DNA from: JACJXF01 sp038316435
GTDB taxonomy: Bacteria > Bacteroidota > Bacteroidia > Bacteroidales > GCA-2748055
NCBI GenBank assembly: GCA_038316435.1
Contig: JBBQAQ010000001.1
Location: 62,001 to 126,000, forward strand
DNA: 64,000 bases
Direction: 5' to 3'
The notes below the pieces were generated by a model. The model worked only from the letters and a program-made list of their open reading frames with translations. It was not told where the DNA came from and did no database searches. This document shows positions 16,938 to 26,167 of this stretch, in pieces (position 1 is the first letter of the stretch; every line of letters begins with the position of its first letter). The translations under genes were made by a program, and so were the position numbers.

Positions 16938-17513
16938 TTACTTGTCTGATGACAGAAGGGTTAGAGAGATATCAACTTTAATTTCTTCTGCAATTTTTTG
17001 ATTTACAATAGATGGAATGGTAATATTATGATCGTCCAGAAACACTGTGAAATTAGCGGTAACATCTATTTTTCCTTCACTTACACTTAGATCACATCGC
17101 ATTATTCTGTCATTTTCTACACCATGAATTTTCATTTTTCCTTTTGCTCTGATTTTATACTCTCCCGGTTTTGAAAGATCAACCTCTTCAATGATTTTTC
17201 CTTTGAATGTTGAGTTTGGATAAACCTCACTTTCCATATAGTCTTCATTAAAATGCACTTTTTGGAGACTACTATTAAATCCTTCAAAGCTCTTAGAAGG
17301 AATCTGGAAAGAAAAGGAGCGATCAGCTATATTTAAAGCGCCTGAAAGGCTTTTTGTAGCTGCTTTTATCATTTCTAGGGGAGCATCTGAAAGAAAGTTT
17401 GCCTGACCATTCTTACATGTATAAATACCCGAATTGTTCTGGTAGGAGCTAAAAGTAATACCGAAAACAATTACAACTACTGGTATGAAAATTCTTAAAG
17501 ATATTTTTTGCAT
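16938..17513 (-). CDS. YceI family periplasmic protein
   Basis: This 191-residue protein has an N-terminal membrane segment or signal peptide (about 7-24) and a YceI-type lipocalin-like barrel. Typical features are alternating hydrophobic strands with 'SFSFQIPSKSFEGFNSSL', 'MESEVYPNSTFKGKIIE' and 'GKMKIHGVENDRIM'. YceI proteins bind long isoprenoid or amide lipids such as polyprenyl chains. It sits between a DUF5777 outer-membrane barrel (4 bp) and the propeller phosphatase (1 bp), so co-translation is very likely. A role in moving or sensing a quinone-like molecule is possible but is inference. Confidence 0.85.
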   Translation of the reverse strand: MQKISLRIFIPVVVIVFGITFSSYQNNSGIYTCKNGQANFLSDAPLEMIKAATKSLSGALNIADRSFSFQIPSKSFEGFNSSLQKVHFNEDYMESEVYPNSTFKGKIIEEVDLSKPGEYKIRAKGKMKIHGVENDRIMRCDLSVSEGKIDVTANFTVFLDDHNITIPSIVNQKIAEEIKVDISLTLLSSDK

Positions 17514-17517
17514 TTTA

Positions 17518-18414
17518 TTAGCTTTTGAGACTTCTTTTCCTGTTTACTGGGAAAACTCGATATAAATTAAATCCAAAATAAATATCCCCATCACTCCATT
17601 GACCAGATGTTTCAGTAATAAACCCTCTGGCAAACATCATCTGAGAATTAGAAAACTGAAGCTGAAATACGTGACCACCAGTTTCTATATCAACACCAAA
17701 TGACAACGAATTTGAATAATTTTTTGAAGTTTCACCTGGAAATAAATAAAAGTATTCCCCATTCAGAGAAATTTTACGGCTTAATTTATATCTGCCTCCG
17801 ATTCCTAAAGAATATATGTTGTTTTGGTCAACAGGTTTAGGAACCAGATTTTTGTGTATAAATGTTGGAGTAATTTGTAATGAGAATTGCTGATTAAATT
17901 TTCTTGCAATAAGAATCTGACTTGCATAAGATAAACGGGAAGAAAAATAGTTTTCCCTGTTTTCATTTGCCCATTTGAGCGATTCAATATAAAATGCAGA
18001 GTACACGGCTAAAGTAATGGGAATATTTTTCATTCCGGTTTGTTGTCGAAGTATTCTAAGTTTCACTGCGCCATCATAAACTTTATCGAATGAATTTCTA
18101 CCTATTGAGAGTGATGCAAAGTTTTTCAATCCATATTCAAAACCAAATCGGGCAGACGCCTGATCAAGCCCAAAAAAATTATAAACTCCCTGATTTACGG
18201 CGCCAAATCTGTGTGACATTACAAAATTCAAATCTGCATTCCCCGGAATTTCAACAGATTGACCATTAATAATACTCGTACCTTTAAATGTACCATAAAC
18301 ATAATCAGGTGATTGATCCTGATTTAATTCATTTAAAATATGGTCAAGATCCTGAGAAAATGCAAATACTTTCGTAATTGAAACTAATAGGAATAGGAAA
18401 AATATCTTTTTCAT
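17518..18414 (-). CDS. DUF5777-like outer-membrane beta-barrel protein
   Basis: The start at 18414 was chosen because it gives a clean signal peptide (MKKIFFLFLLVSITKVFAFSQ); the open frame runs 12 codons further upstream, into the previous gene. The mature part (about 277 residues) is built of alternating polar/hydrophobic strands, for example 'FNFVMSHRFGAVNQG'-like, 'RFGFEYGLKNFASLSIGR' and 'GVDIETGGHVFQLQF', and ends in the typical barrel C-terminus. It resembles DUF5777 barrels, which in Bacteroidota often neighbour cytochrome c and YceI genes. Function unknown; it is flanked by exactly those two here. Confidence 0.8.
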   Translation of the reverse strand: MKKIFFLFLLVSITKVFAFSQDLDHILNELNQDQSPDYVYGTFKGTSIINGQSVEIPGNADLNFVMSHRFGAVNQGVYNFFGLDQASARFGFEYGLKNFASLSIGRNSFDKVYDGAVKLRILRQQTGMKNIPITLAVYSAFYIESLKWANENRENYFSSRLSYASQILIARKFNQQFSLQITPTFIHKNLVPKPVDQNNIYSLGIGGRYKLSRKISLNGEYFYLFPGETSKNYSNSLSFGVDIETGGHVFQLQFSNSQMMFARGFITETSGQWSDGDIYFGFNLYRVFPVNRKRSLKS

Positions 18415-18419
18415 CAGTA

Positions 18420-18815
18420 TCAGTTTTCTGGAGCACCATTTGCAATCCATTTGTTTATCACAAGTAACTCACATTCGGGCAGTATATCTCTGTCTTTAGG
18501 CATTTTACTGTAACCAGGTAGGTGATTAATAACACCTTTCAACCTACCATCCAGGACAACTTTCATCTCTTCGGCATAGCTGTCATGCCTTACTCCATTA
18601 TATGAGATTTCAGGTCCATGGCAACTTACACAGTTTTTGTAAAGTATATCTGCAATTTTTGAATTCCAGGTAATATTTGTACTGTCGCATATTTCAACTC
18701 CATAAAGATCTATTTCATTATTATTTTCGCAGGATAATGGCAGGATAATAATGAGAACACCCAAAAAGGTGCATATTAATATGGATTTATAGATACTTTT
18801 CAATTTTTTTTGCAT
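18420..18815 (-). CDS. Mono-heme c-type cytochrome lipoprotein
   Basis: This 131-residue protein has a lipoprotein signal with lipid-attachment Cys29 in 'ILPLSC'. One heme-binding motif, CVSCH, lies at residues 62-66, and 'GYSKMPKD' supplies a candidate axial Met. The pattern 'ILYKNCVSCHGPE ... WIANGAPEN' is typical of short c-type cytochrome domains of Bacteroidota. It is the first gene of the tight operon cytochrome c, DUF5777 barrel, YceI, propeller phosphatase. It should need cytochrome c maturation; the TlpA-like gene at 2.1 kb is a possible helper. Confidence 0.88.
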   Translation of the reverse strand: MQKKLKSIYKSILICTFLGVLIIILPLSCENNNEIDLYGVEICDSTNITWNSKIADILYKNCVSCHGPEISYNGVRHDSYAEEMKVVLDGRLKGVINHLPGYSKMPKDRDILPECELLVINKWIANGAPEN

Positions 18816-18934
18816 TTAGTAAATATATAAAAAAGCATCTGTACTATATAATTAAAAAATGTTTTAAATTAAATAAAGGGATAAAAGCAAATTATGAAAT
18901 TTTAAAATTTCAATATTGACTTCAAGCATGGAAT

Positions 18935-20887
18935 TTACCAGATATTAGCTCTCCTTTCTTCAGATATAGTCATTGGCTCACCTTGCTTCACACCGAACGC
19001 TTCCGCAAATTGATTCATTTGTTGTAAGGGCCCATTTACTCTTAAATGCCCTAAGGAATGCACATCTTCTTTAGTTCTTCTAAGCATTTCCTCCTTTGTA
19101 ATATTGTTAGCCCAAACATGGGCATAAGACAGGAAAAATCTTTGCGTAGGAGTGAAGCTTTCCAAAGAGTTTTCCGGTGGATTAGCCTCCCACGCTTTTC
19201 GTAAGGCAGTAAATGCTACATTTAATCCCCCTAGATCTGCAATGTTTTCTCCCAAAGTAAGCTCACCATCAGCTTTGACATCATTAAGAATTGTAAATTG
19301 ATTAAATTGATTGATTATCAATTGAGTCTGAATCTTAAATCTATCGGCATCTTCATCCGACCACCAATTTGTTAAATTCCCATTTTTATCATAATTCCTT
19401 CCCTGATCATCGAATCCATGAGTCATTTCATGTCCGATTACCATTCCAATTGCTCCATAATTAACAGCATCATCTCCATCTTGAAAAAAGAACGGGGGTT
19501 GAAGAATTGCTGCCGGAAAAACAATTTCGTTTCCAGAAGGATTATAATAAGCGTTAACAGTTTGTGGTGACATTCCCCATTCACCTTTATCTACAGGCTT
19601 TCCAATTTTATTTATGTTGAAGAGATAATTAAATAAGGATGCTGATTTCACATTCTCAAAAAAGCTTGAATTTCCTATTTCCAATAAATTATAGTTCCTC
19701 CATTTATCGGGATATCCAATTTTAACAATCATAGAATCAAGTTTTTCAAGCGCTTTGACTTTTGTTGAATCACTCATCCATTCCAGATTTTGTATGCGTC
19801 CTTCAAGGGACAGCTTAAGATTATTTACCAATGTCAACATTTTGATTTTTGCTTGAGGAGGAAAATATTTGGCGACATATAATTCACCAATCGCTTCACC
19901 CAAAGCACTATTGCTGCTTGCTAAAACCCTTTTCCATAAAGGGAGAAGCTTATTTTTGCCTGATAAAAAAGTACCGTAAAACTCAAAATTTGCATTAATA
20001 AAATCCGATGATAAAAATTCAGAATTATTATTAATTATCGTCCAGTGTAACCATGTTTTCCAAATACTAATATCCATTTCACTGATCATTTTGCCAAATT
20101 CTTTGAAAAAAAATGGTTGGGAGACATTAATCTCCTGAAGATCATTAAGATTGAGTTTATTGAATAGATCCCTCCAATTTATTTCTGGACATAGTTCAAC
20201 GAGCTCCTCAGTGCTCATTTTGTTGTAAACTTTATAAGGATCTCTTCTCTCAAGACGAGTCATTGATGCTTTCGCGAGTCTGGTTTCGAATTTAATAATC
20301 TCTTTTGCCTTTGATTGAGCTGACTCATCAGGAATCCCAGAAAGCTCAAGTATCCTCGAAATATAGTTTATATACTCATTTCGAATACTTATTGAACGAT
20401 CATCTTCGGATAGGTAGTAATCAACATCTGTTAGCCCTAAACCACCTTGTGATAAGCTGGCAATAACCATTTCGCTATTCTTCTTATCAGGAATGCCATA
20501 AAAAGAAAAAAGAGTTTGAATATTTATTGACTGCCAAATAATCAACAGATTTTTAAGGCCTTCCTTATTGGAAATCTGATCAACCTGGTCAAGTAAGATT
20601 TGTAAAGGTTGAATTCCTAATTCATCTCTGCGAATTACACCCATCCCGGTTTTATAAAAATCACCAACTTTTTGGTAGAGGCTTCCCTTTTTGGATTCAG
20701 AAGCAGCAAGCTCTTCAACAAGTAATCTCACCTTACCATTATTTTCTTCAGCAAGGGCATCAAAACTACCATATCGGCCAAACTCCGCAGGAAGTGGGTT
20801 ATTTTTAATCCATCCACCATTTGCAAATTGATAAAAATCAGTTCCGGGATTTACGCTTTCATCTAGGTTATTCCTGTCTATTGCCAT
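18935..20887 (-). CDS. M13 family (neprilysin-like) zinc metallopeptidase
   Basis: The start at 20887 (MAIDRNNLDESVNPG) was chosen since the family domain begins at once with 'NPGTDFYQFANGGW'; the upstream open frame lies inside a terminator hairpin. The product is 650 residues with an M13 N-terminal domain, the zinc motif HEMTH (about 486-490) with third ligand Glu in 'GENIADLGG' (about 547), and the C-terminal 'RVNGPLQQMNQFAEAFG'. M13 enzymes cut oligopeptides. Unlike many relatives there is no signal peptide or lipobox with this start, so it would be cytoplasmic. It is monocistronic. Confidence 0.92.
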   Translation of the reverse strand: MAIDRNNLDESVNPGTDFYQFANGGWIKNNPLPAEFGRYGSFDALAEENNGKVRLLVEELAASESKKGSLYQKVGDFYKTGMGVIRRDELGIQPLQILLDQVDQISNKEGLKNLLIIWQSINIQTLFSFYGIPDKKNSEMVIASLSQGGLGLTDVDYYLSEDDRSISIRNEYINYISRILELSGIPDESAQSKAKEIIKFETRLAKASMTRLERRDPYKVYNKMSTEELVELCPEINWRDLFNKLNLNDLQEINVSQPFFFKEFGKMISEMDISIWKTWLHWTIINNNSEFLSSDFINANFEFYGTFLSGKNKLLPLWKRVLASSNSALGEAIGELYVAKYFPPQAKIKMLTLVNNLKLSLEGRIQNLEWMSDSTKVKALEKLDSMIVKIGYPDKWRNYNLLEIGNSSFFENVKSASLFNYLFNINKIGKPVDKGEWGMSPQTVNAYYNPSGNEIVFPAAILQPPFFFQDGDDAVNYGAIGMVIGHEMTHGFDDQGRNYDKNGNLTNWWSDEDADRFKIQTQLIINQFNQFTILNDVKADGELTLGENIADLGGLNVAFTALRKAWEANPPENSLESFTPTQRFFLSYAHVWANNITKEEMLRRTKEDVHSLGHLRVNGPLQQMNQFAEAFGVKQGEPMTISEERRANIW

Positions 20888-20988
20888 ATAAAGATTTGTA
20901 TATGAGTAAATTACTTTAAAACAAACGATTAGAAAGGGAAAATGTTCTTTATAATAGTTCAATTTTAAACATTTCCCATTTTCTAAAT

Positions 20989-21028
20989 AAAAAAACACTC
21001 TGAAAAGCAAAGTTGCAAACAGAGTGTT
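20989..21028 (-). terminator. Intrinsic terminator downstream of rocD
   Basis: On the minus strand AACACTCTG (21028-21020) pairs with CAGAGTGTT (21002-20994) around a 17-nt loop and is followed by a T run (complement of the A run ending at 20989). It lies 32 bp after the rocD stop and upstream of the M13 gene start. Confidence 0.75.
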
Positions 21029-21059
21029 CAATTCTTATAAAAAAACCTTACAGTTTAAA

Positions 21060-22271
21060 TTATTCGAACTGCTTAATTGTCTTTTTAATGATTTCGATTG
21101 CCTCAAGAAGCTGAGTTTCTGTAATAACCAGAGGAGGGGCAAAGCGAATTATATGTTCATGCGTTGGTTTTGCAAGCAAGCCATTTTCTTTCAAAGCAAG
21201 ACAAACATCCCAGGCTGTTTTCCCGTTAATTGGTTTAATAACCACTGCGTTCAAGAGTCCTTTACCCCGCACAAGTTCTATTCTTTCAGATTTCACTTTT
21301 TTAAGTTCATCTCTGAATATCTTTCCAAGCTTTTCAGAGTTCTCAGACAGTTTTTCATCACGAATTACACTAAGAGCTGCAATGGCAACCTTTGCTGCAA
21401 CAGGATTACCTCCAAATGTTGAACCATGTTCACCGGGCTTAATGACTAACATGATATCATTATCCGCCAAAACTGCCGAAACAGGATAAACTCCTCCGGA
21501 AAGTGCCTTTCCTAAAATAAGAATATCAGGTCTTACATTTTCATGATCGCATGCGAGAAGTTTTCCAGTTCTTCCGATACCTGTTTGAACTTCATCAGCA
21601 ATAAACAACACATTTTTTGCTTTGCAAAGATCATAGGCTTTTTTAAGATATCCATCATCAGGAACATATACTCCTGCTTCTCCTTGAATAGGTTCAACAA
21701 GAAATCCAGCTACTGTTGAATCTTCCAAAGCCTTTGCTAATGCCGGTATATCATTGTAAGGTATCTTTATGAATCCTGGAGTAAATGGTCCAAATCCTTT
21801 GTATGAATCAGGATCGGTTGACATAGAAACAATTGTAATTGTTCTCCCATGAAAGTTATTTTCACAAACAATAATTTTAGCTTGATTTTCAGGAACGCCT
21901 TTTTTCTCATAAGCCCATTTACGACACAATTTCAGAGCTGTCTCATCACCTTCAGCGCCTGAATTCATTGGTAATACCTTATCGTACCCGAAAAATTTTG
22001 TTACAAACTCCTCATATTCCCCAAGTACACTATTGTAAAATGCTCTGGAAGTTAAGGTAAGCTTTTTTGTCTGTGCAATCATTGCATCAACAATTTTTGG
22101 ATTGCAATGCCCTTGGTTTACAGCCGAATACGCAGACAAGAAATCGAAATACCTTTTTCCTTCAACGTCCCATACAAATACACCTTCTCCTTTATCCAGC
22201 ACAACTGGCAAAGGATGGTAATTATGCGCACCGTACTTATCTTCTCTGTTAATATAATCCTGACTTTTCAT
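21060..22271 (-). CDS. rocD: Ornithine aminotransferase
   Basis: This enzyme converts ornithine and 2-oxoglutarate to glutamate-5-semialdehyde and glutamate, linking arginine/ornithine breakdown to proline and glutamate. The 403-residue class III PLP aminotransferase has 'FDFLSAYSAVNQGHCNPKI', 'NSGAEGDETALKL', Asp226 in 'IADEVQTGIGRTG' and the PLP Lys255 in 'LGKALSGGVYP'. The ornithine-enzyme-specific 'AYSAVNQGH' separates it from acetylornithine or 4-aminobutyrate aminotransferases. It is a single gene with its own terminator. Confidence 0.95.
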   Translation of the reverse strand: MKSQDYINREDKYGAHNYHPLPVVLDKGEGVFVWDVEGKRYFDFLSAYSAVNQGHCNPKIVDAMIAQTKKLTLTSRAFYNSVLGEYEEFVTKFFGYDKVLPMNSGAEGDETALKLCRKWAYEKKGVPENQAKIIVCENNFHGRTITIVSMSTDPDSYKGFGPFTPGFIKIPYNDIPALAKALEDSTVAGFLVEPIQGEAGVYVPDDGYLKKAYDLCKAKNVLFIADEVQTGIGRTGKLLACDHENVRPDILILGKALSGGVYPVSAVLADNDIMLVIKPGEHGSTFGGNPVAAKVAIAALSVIRDEKLSENSEKLGKIFRDELKKVKSERIELVRGKGLLNAVVIKPINGKTAWDVCLALKENGLLAKPTHEHIIRFAPPLVITETQLLEAIEIIKKTIKQFE

Positions 22272-22348
22272 GTGGAAATGTTTAAAATTGAAATTAAAAT
22301 ATGCAACGAAATTAACGAATATTTCTTTATGTGATTACAAAAAGAACA

Positions 22349-22371
22349 GTAATTCTGTAATACAGGATTAC
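22349..22371. repeat. 23-bp quasi-palindrome between rocD and the TonB receptor gene
   Basis: The arms GTAATTCTGTA (22349-22359) and TACAGGATTAC (22361-22371) match in 10 of 11 positions as an inverted repeat around a single A. On the minus strand it lies just after the TonB receptor stop, followed by a broken T-rich stretch, so it may be a weak terminator; it also lies 78 bp before rocD and could be an operator. Confidence 0.5.
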
Positions 22372-22383
22372 CGCCTGATCAAA

Positions 22384-24849
22384 TCAAAACTTCGCAGTTA
22401 ACTTAATGTTAAAACGTCTGGAAGTCAGATAGGTAGGTACAGCAAAAATTCCCTCTACACCGGATTGATTAGAAATAGTTCTGACCCATTGATACGATAT
22501 CGTATTGTTAATATCCAATAAATTAAAGATTTCTATGCTAATCCAAATATTACTGAAATATCGGAGAGGGTTTCCTGAGGATAGCAATGAATCTTCTTTT
22601 TTAAGGATCTTTGAAAATCCAATGTCGACTCTTCGATAAGGAGGTATCCTGAAGATCTCATTATATCGGTTGGTACTTGGAGAACTATATGGCAATCTGC
22701 TTCCATAAAGAAAATTTAAATGAACTTTATAGTCCGGGTTATTTGGCAAATAATCCTGAAAGTATAGTCCAAAATTAAAAAGCTGGTCAGTAGGGCGAGG
22801 GTAATAACCTGGTTCAACCTTTCGAGTGTCGTTGCCTTCTTTGATAAGGTAGTAATCATTTCTAATATCTTCTCTGGTTTGCATAATGGATAAACTAAAC
22901 CAGGATTCGGCGTTCTTTACAAATTCCCCATTCACTTTCATATCAATACCAGTTGCATATCCTTTTGCAAGATTTTCTCCGGCATATTCAACCCTGACGT
23001 TATCAACTTTATACGGCACTAGATTAGACAGATACTTATAATATATTTCCGCAGTAAATTTAAATGGTCGCTCCCAAGCCTTAAACATATAATCAGCCCC
23101 TGCAACAACATGAATTGATTGCTGAGCTTTTAATTCTCTATTTAGAATTCCAGTGGGATTGCGCATTTCACGATAAAAAGGTGGCTGATAATAAATACCA
23201 CTTGCGATGTGAAACATAATATCTTTTTCCCAGTCTGGCTTCATCGAAAAGCTGATTCTGGGGCTGATAAGTATTTGTTTATTTAATCCAAGATATGTTG
23301 CCCGAAATCCAGAAGTTAGGTAATATTCATTTGTAAGACCCTGAAACGTCCAAGTTTCCTGAAAATTTGCTGTGATCTTCGTCGAAACCAATTCATTTTT
23401 TGATTTAATTACTGATTTCAATTCAAGCGAATTATCATCTGCTGGTATTGAAAAGCCGGTAGAATCAATCATTTCCCATTCACTAAGCTTGTCTGAAATA
23501 CTATTATACTGATATCCTGCACCCCAAGTGAGTTTGTGAAAGGAACTAGTATATTCGCCAATGTAATTTACTGAATAAACATTTGCATTTAGATAATTTC
23601 TTGCATGATTAAGGAATCCCCCTATGCCAATATTCAAAATACTGTCACCATAAGTTTTAGATCCAATGGTATTATCGAGTTCGTTAATTAAATATTCTCC
23701 CAAAATATCAAAAGTTTCACTTTCTGTTGTATTGTAACCGGAAGCAATAAGTTTCATCCACAGTGTAGGATTGGGTGAGTATTTGTAAGTAAATGCACCC
23801 ATATAGGTATCAAATTGATCCTTTTCTTGTCCTTCGTAATAAATAGTTAGATTTAGAGGTTTACTAGAGGTTCCAAAATCGATATCATCTTTTTCAGGGG
23901 CAAAATTATACTGGTTTATCGCAAGATTTCCCAGAAAGCTAATTTCACTTTTATTCGAAATTGCATACGTGAAAAGTCCTTGAAAATCAGTGAATTTAGG
24001 TGAGTATGCACCAGTTGTTCCAAGGCTGTTTAATAAATATTTGGTGGTTTTATAGCGAACACCAGTAAGATAAGTGAATCTCTTGCTTTTATCTATGCCT
24101 TCAAGATGAATTGTTCCCCCAAGCAGACTTGCTGAAACTGAACCAGCAAATTCCCTTGGTTTCTGGTATGTAATATCCAGAACTGAAGACATCTTATCCC
24201 CAAATCGAGCATCAAACCCTCCTGCAGAAAATCTTATTGACGAAATTAAATCAGAATTAATAAAACTTAGCCCTTCCTGCTGTCCTGATCTAACAAGAAA
24301 TGGGCGGTATATTTCAACATCGTTTACATAAATAAGGTTTTCATCATAATTTCCACCCCTGACGCTATATTGTGAGCTTAGTTCATTGTTTGATGATACT
24401 CCTGGAAGTGTCTTGATAAGAGATTCTATACCCCCTGTTGTACTTGGGACTAGCTGTAAGTCTTTCAGGTCAATCCGGCTAAATGCTGAAGCTCTTTCAT
24501 AACGGGCGCTTACAGATACCTCATCCAATTCTGAAATATTTTCCTCAAGAACAAAATCAATTGTTAATTTCACTTCAGGATTAACTTCAATACTAATTTC
24601 CTTATTCGAATATCCAATGCATGAGGCAACCATGGTTAAAGTACCTGTTTCATTTATTTGAAGTAAATAAAACCCATTAGTGGTTGTCATTGTGCCAATA
24701 TTGAATCCCTTTATGGCAACATTAGCGAGAAAAATTGCATCACCTTCTATATTTTTGACAGTGCCACTAATACTTGTTTGGCCTGATACAAATGATATCA
24801 GAAGAATAGGGCATAATAGAAGAAAAATAAACTTTGGCAGGAGATTCAT
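22384..24849 (-). CDS. TonB-dependent receptor with CarboxypepD_reg-like N-terminal domain
   Basis: The start at 24849 gives a proper signal peptide (about 1-24, ending SFVSGQ). The 821-residue protein then has a carboxypeptidase-regulatory-like domain (about 26-105, SGTVKNIEGDAIFLANV), a TonB plug (about 110-230; 'SLIKTLPGVSSNNELSSQYSVRGG' region) and a 22-strand-type barrel to the C-terminal aromatic residue. It should import a siderophore, peptide, glycan or other large ligand across the outer membrane using TonB energy. There is no SusD partner, so a glycan substrate is less likely. It probably forms a unit with the small CarboxypepD_reg protein 59 bp upstream. Confidence 0.9.
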   Translation of the reverse strand: MNLLPKFIFLLLCPILLISFVSGQTSISGTVKNIEGDAIFLANVAIKGFNIGTMTTTNGFYLLQINETGTLTMVASCIGYSNKEISIEVNPEVKLTIDFVLEENISELDEVSVSARYERASAFSRIDLKDLQLVPSTTGGIESLIKTLPGVSSNNELSSQYSVRGGNYDENLIYVNDVEIYRPFLVRSGQQEGLSFINSDLISSIRFSAGGFDARFGDKMSSVLDITYQKPREFAGSVSASLLGGTIHLEGIDKSKRFTYLTGVRYKTTKYLLNSLGTTGAYSPKFTDFQGLFTYAISNKSEISFLGNLAINQYNFAPEKDDIDFGTSSKPLNLTIYYEGQEKDQFDTYMGAFTYKYSPNPTLWMKLIASGYNTTESETFDILGEYLINELDNTIGSKTYGDSILNIGIGGFLNHARNYLNANVYSVNYIGEYTSSFHKLTWGAGYQYNSISDKLSEWEMIDSTGFSIPADDNSLELKSVIKSKNELVSTKITANFQETWTFQGLTNEYYLTSGFRATYLGLNKQILISPRISFSMKPDWEKDIMFHIASGIYYQPPFYREMRNPTGILNRELKAQQSIHVVAGADYMFKAWERPFKFTAEIYYKYLSNLVPYKVDNVRVEYAGENLAKGYATGIDMKVNGEFVKNAESWFSLSIMQTREDIRNDYYLIKEGNDTRKVEPGYYPRPTDQLFNFGLYFQDYLPNNPDYKVHLNFLYGSRLPYSSPSTNRYNEIFRIPPYRRVDIGFSKILKKEDSLLSSGNPLRYFSNIWISIEIFNLLDINNTISYQWVRTISNQSGVEGIFAVPTYLTSRRFNIKLTAKF

Positions 24850-24908
24850 TTTATTAACATAAGAAGCAATATAACTGCAATTCAATTAAATAAATTGTGT
24901 AACTATGG

Positions 24909-25532
24909 TTATTCATCATTTTTAAAATCGCCGTTTTTTAACGCGCTGAAAAATTTCGCCCAATTTAAAGGATTAAATATTGGAATACTTGGATATTGCC
25001 CTGCGTAATACATTTTATCATAATGTTGCTGCATTGTGTAGCGATACGAAAGATCGGCATTGGGTTCAAAATCCATGTTTAATTGAGCTTTAATAATTGC
25101 AATGTTTTTATAAGCTCTTTGCTCATCTCCATCTTCAAGTTCCAGTCTCAAAAAAGCTACTTTAAATTCATCATAAGTTTTCCATGGAAATATTTTTAAT
25201 TCCGCAAAGTGGATTGTATCACCTAGCATATATACATCTCTTGGATAATGAGCCTGAGATAAGGAATCGGGAATTACAACTAGTGTATTCTTATATCCAA
25301 CCGCTCTAAATAAAATCGAATCAGAAGGCCCAACAATAAATGAAAACATTCCTTTCTCATTACTAGTAGTTCCAGCTTTCAAATGAATATTAATAATATT
25401 TACATCAGGAATATTTTCATTTTTAAGATTCCGAATTACTCCGGAAAACTGTATTAACTCGGTATCCTGAGATGCAAGAGAAAAAAAAGTAAAAATACCG
25501 CAGAAAAGAAATGCAAAGTTTCTAAATTTCAT
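24909..25532 (-). CDS. Secreted CarboxypepD_reg-like domain protein
   Basis: This 207-residue protein has a signal peptide (about 1-21, FFSLASQ) and a carboxypeptidase regulatory-like fold (about 25-105; 'FSGVIRNLKNENIPDVNI', 'GTTSNEKGMFSFIV'). A charged tail of unknown type follows. Such proteins are usually periplasmic or surface-associated; the domain is the same as the N-terminal one of the TonB receptor downstream, 59 bp away on the same strand. Function is not known; a role with the receptor is inference. Confidence 0.75.
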   Translation of the reverse strand: MKFRNFAFLFCGIFTFFSLASQDTELIQFSGVIRNLKNENIPDVNIINIHLKAGTTSNEKGMFSFIVGPSDSILFRAVGYKNTLVVIPDSLSQAHYPRDVYMLGDTIHFAELKIFPWKTYDEFKVAFLRLELEDGDEQRAYKNIAIIKAQLNMDFEPNADLSYRYTMQQHYDKMYYAGQYPSIPIFNPLNWAKFFSALKNGDFKNDE

Positions 25533-25633
25533 CGTATTGCTAATATCATAAAGTCTGCAAAAATAACTAAAAAAATCAATTCTATCTTATAATGAGTATT
25601 GCCGAAATCTGTATAAATTTGAAACAAAAAAAT

Positions 25634-26044
25634 ATGATTTACCAGAAGCAAATCATTTTACCTGAATATAAACGTGGATTTAGCCTAATTTCTGATATAA
25701 TTTTAAAAGAAATCGATTTCTTTCCTGAAATTGGGATTCTCAATTTATTTTTGAAGCACACTTCAGCTGCATTAAGCTTGAATGAGAATGCTGACCCAGA
25801 TGTAAGGAACGATTTTGAATCATTTATTAGCCGCCTTATTCCAGAAAGTCAAGTTGATTATATCCATAATTCAGAAGGTGCAGATGACATGCCTGCACAC
25901 ATTAAATCTTCACTTTTTGGAACCTCTATAAATATCCCGATTACAAATTATAGACTTAATATTGGCACTTGGCAGGGTATATATTTATGTGAATTCAGAA
26001 ACTCAGGAGGCAGAAGAGAGATTTTAGCGACAATTTATTATTAG
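25634..26044 (+). CDS. YjbQ/UPF0047 family protein
   Basis: The start at 25634 (MIYQKQIILPEYKRG) fits the family length (136 residues); the open frame continues 14 codons upstream without similarity. Conserved blocks are 'LFLKHTSAALSLNENADPDV', 'HNSEGADDMPAHIKSSLFG' and 'GTWQGIYLCEFR', with the His and Glu residues that bind metal in this family. Members are called secondary thiamine-phosphate synthase because E. coli YjbQ has that weak activity; the true role is unsettled. It is a single gene. Confidence 0.9.
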   Translation: MIYQKQIILPEYKRGFSLISDIILKEIDFFPEIGILNLFLKHTSAALSLNENADPDVRNDFESFISRLIPESQVDYIHNSEGADDMPAHIKSSLFGTSINIPITNYRLNIGTWQGIYLCEFRNSGGRREILATIYY

Positions 26045-26167
26045 TGTTCGTTGTAAGGATCCTTTTTAAATTATTTTTCATATTTTAAATTGTTGCTTTA
26101 CTATTTTATAACATGATGAAGTCATTGACTTTTTTCTATTTTTGAAATAAATATTGAAAAACAAATA

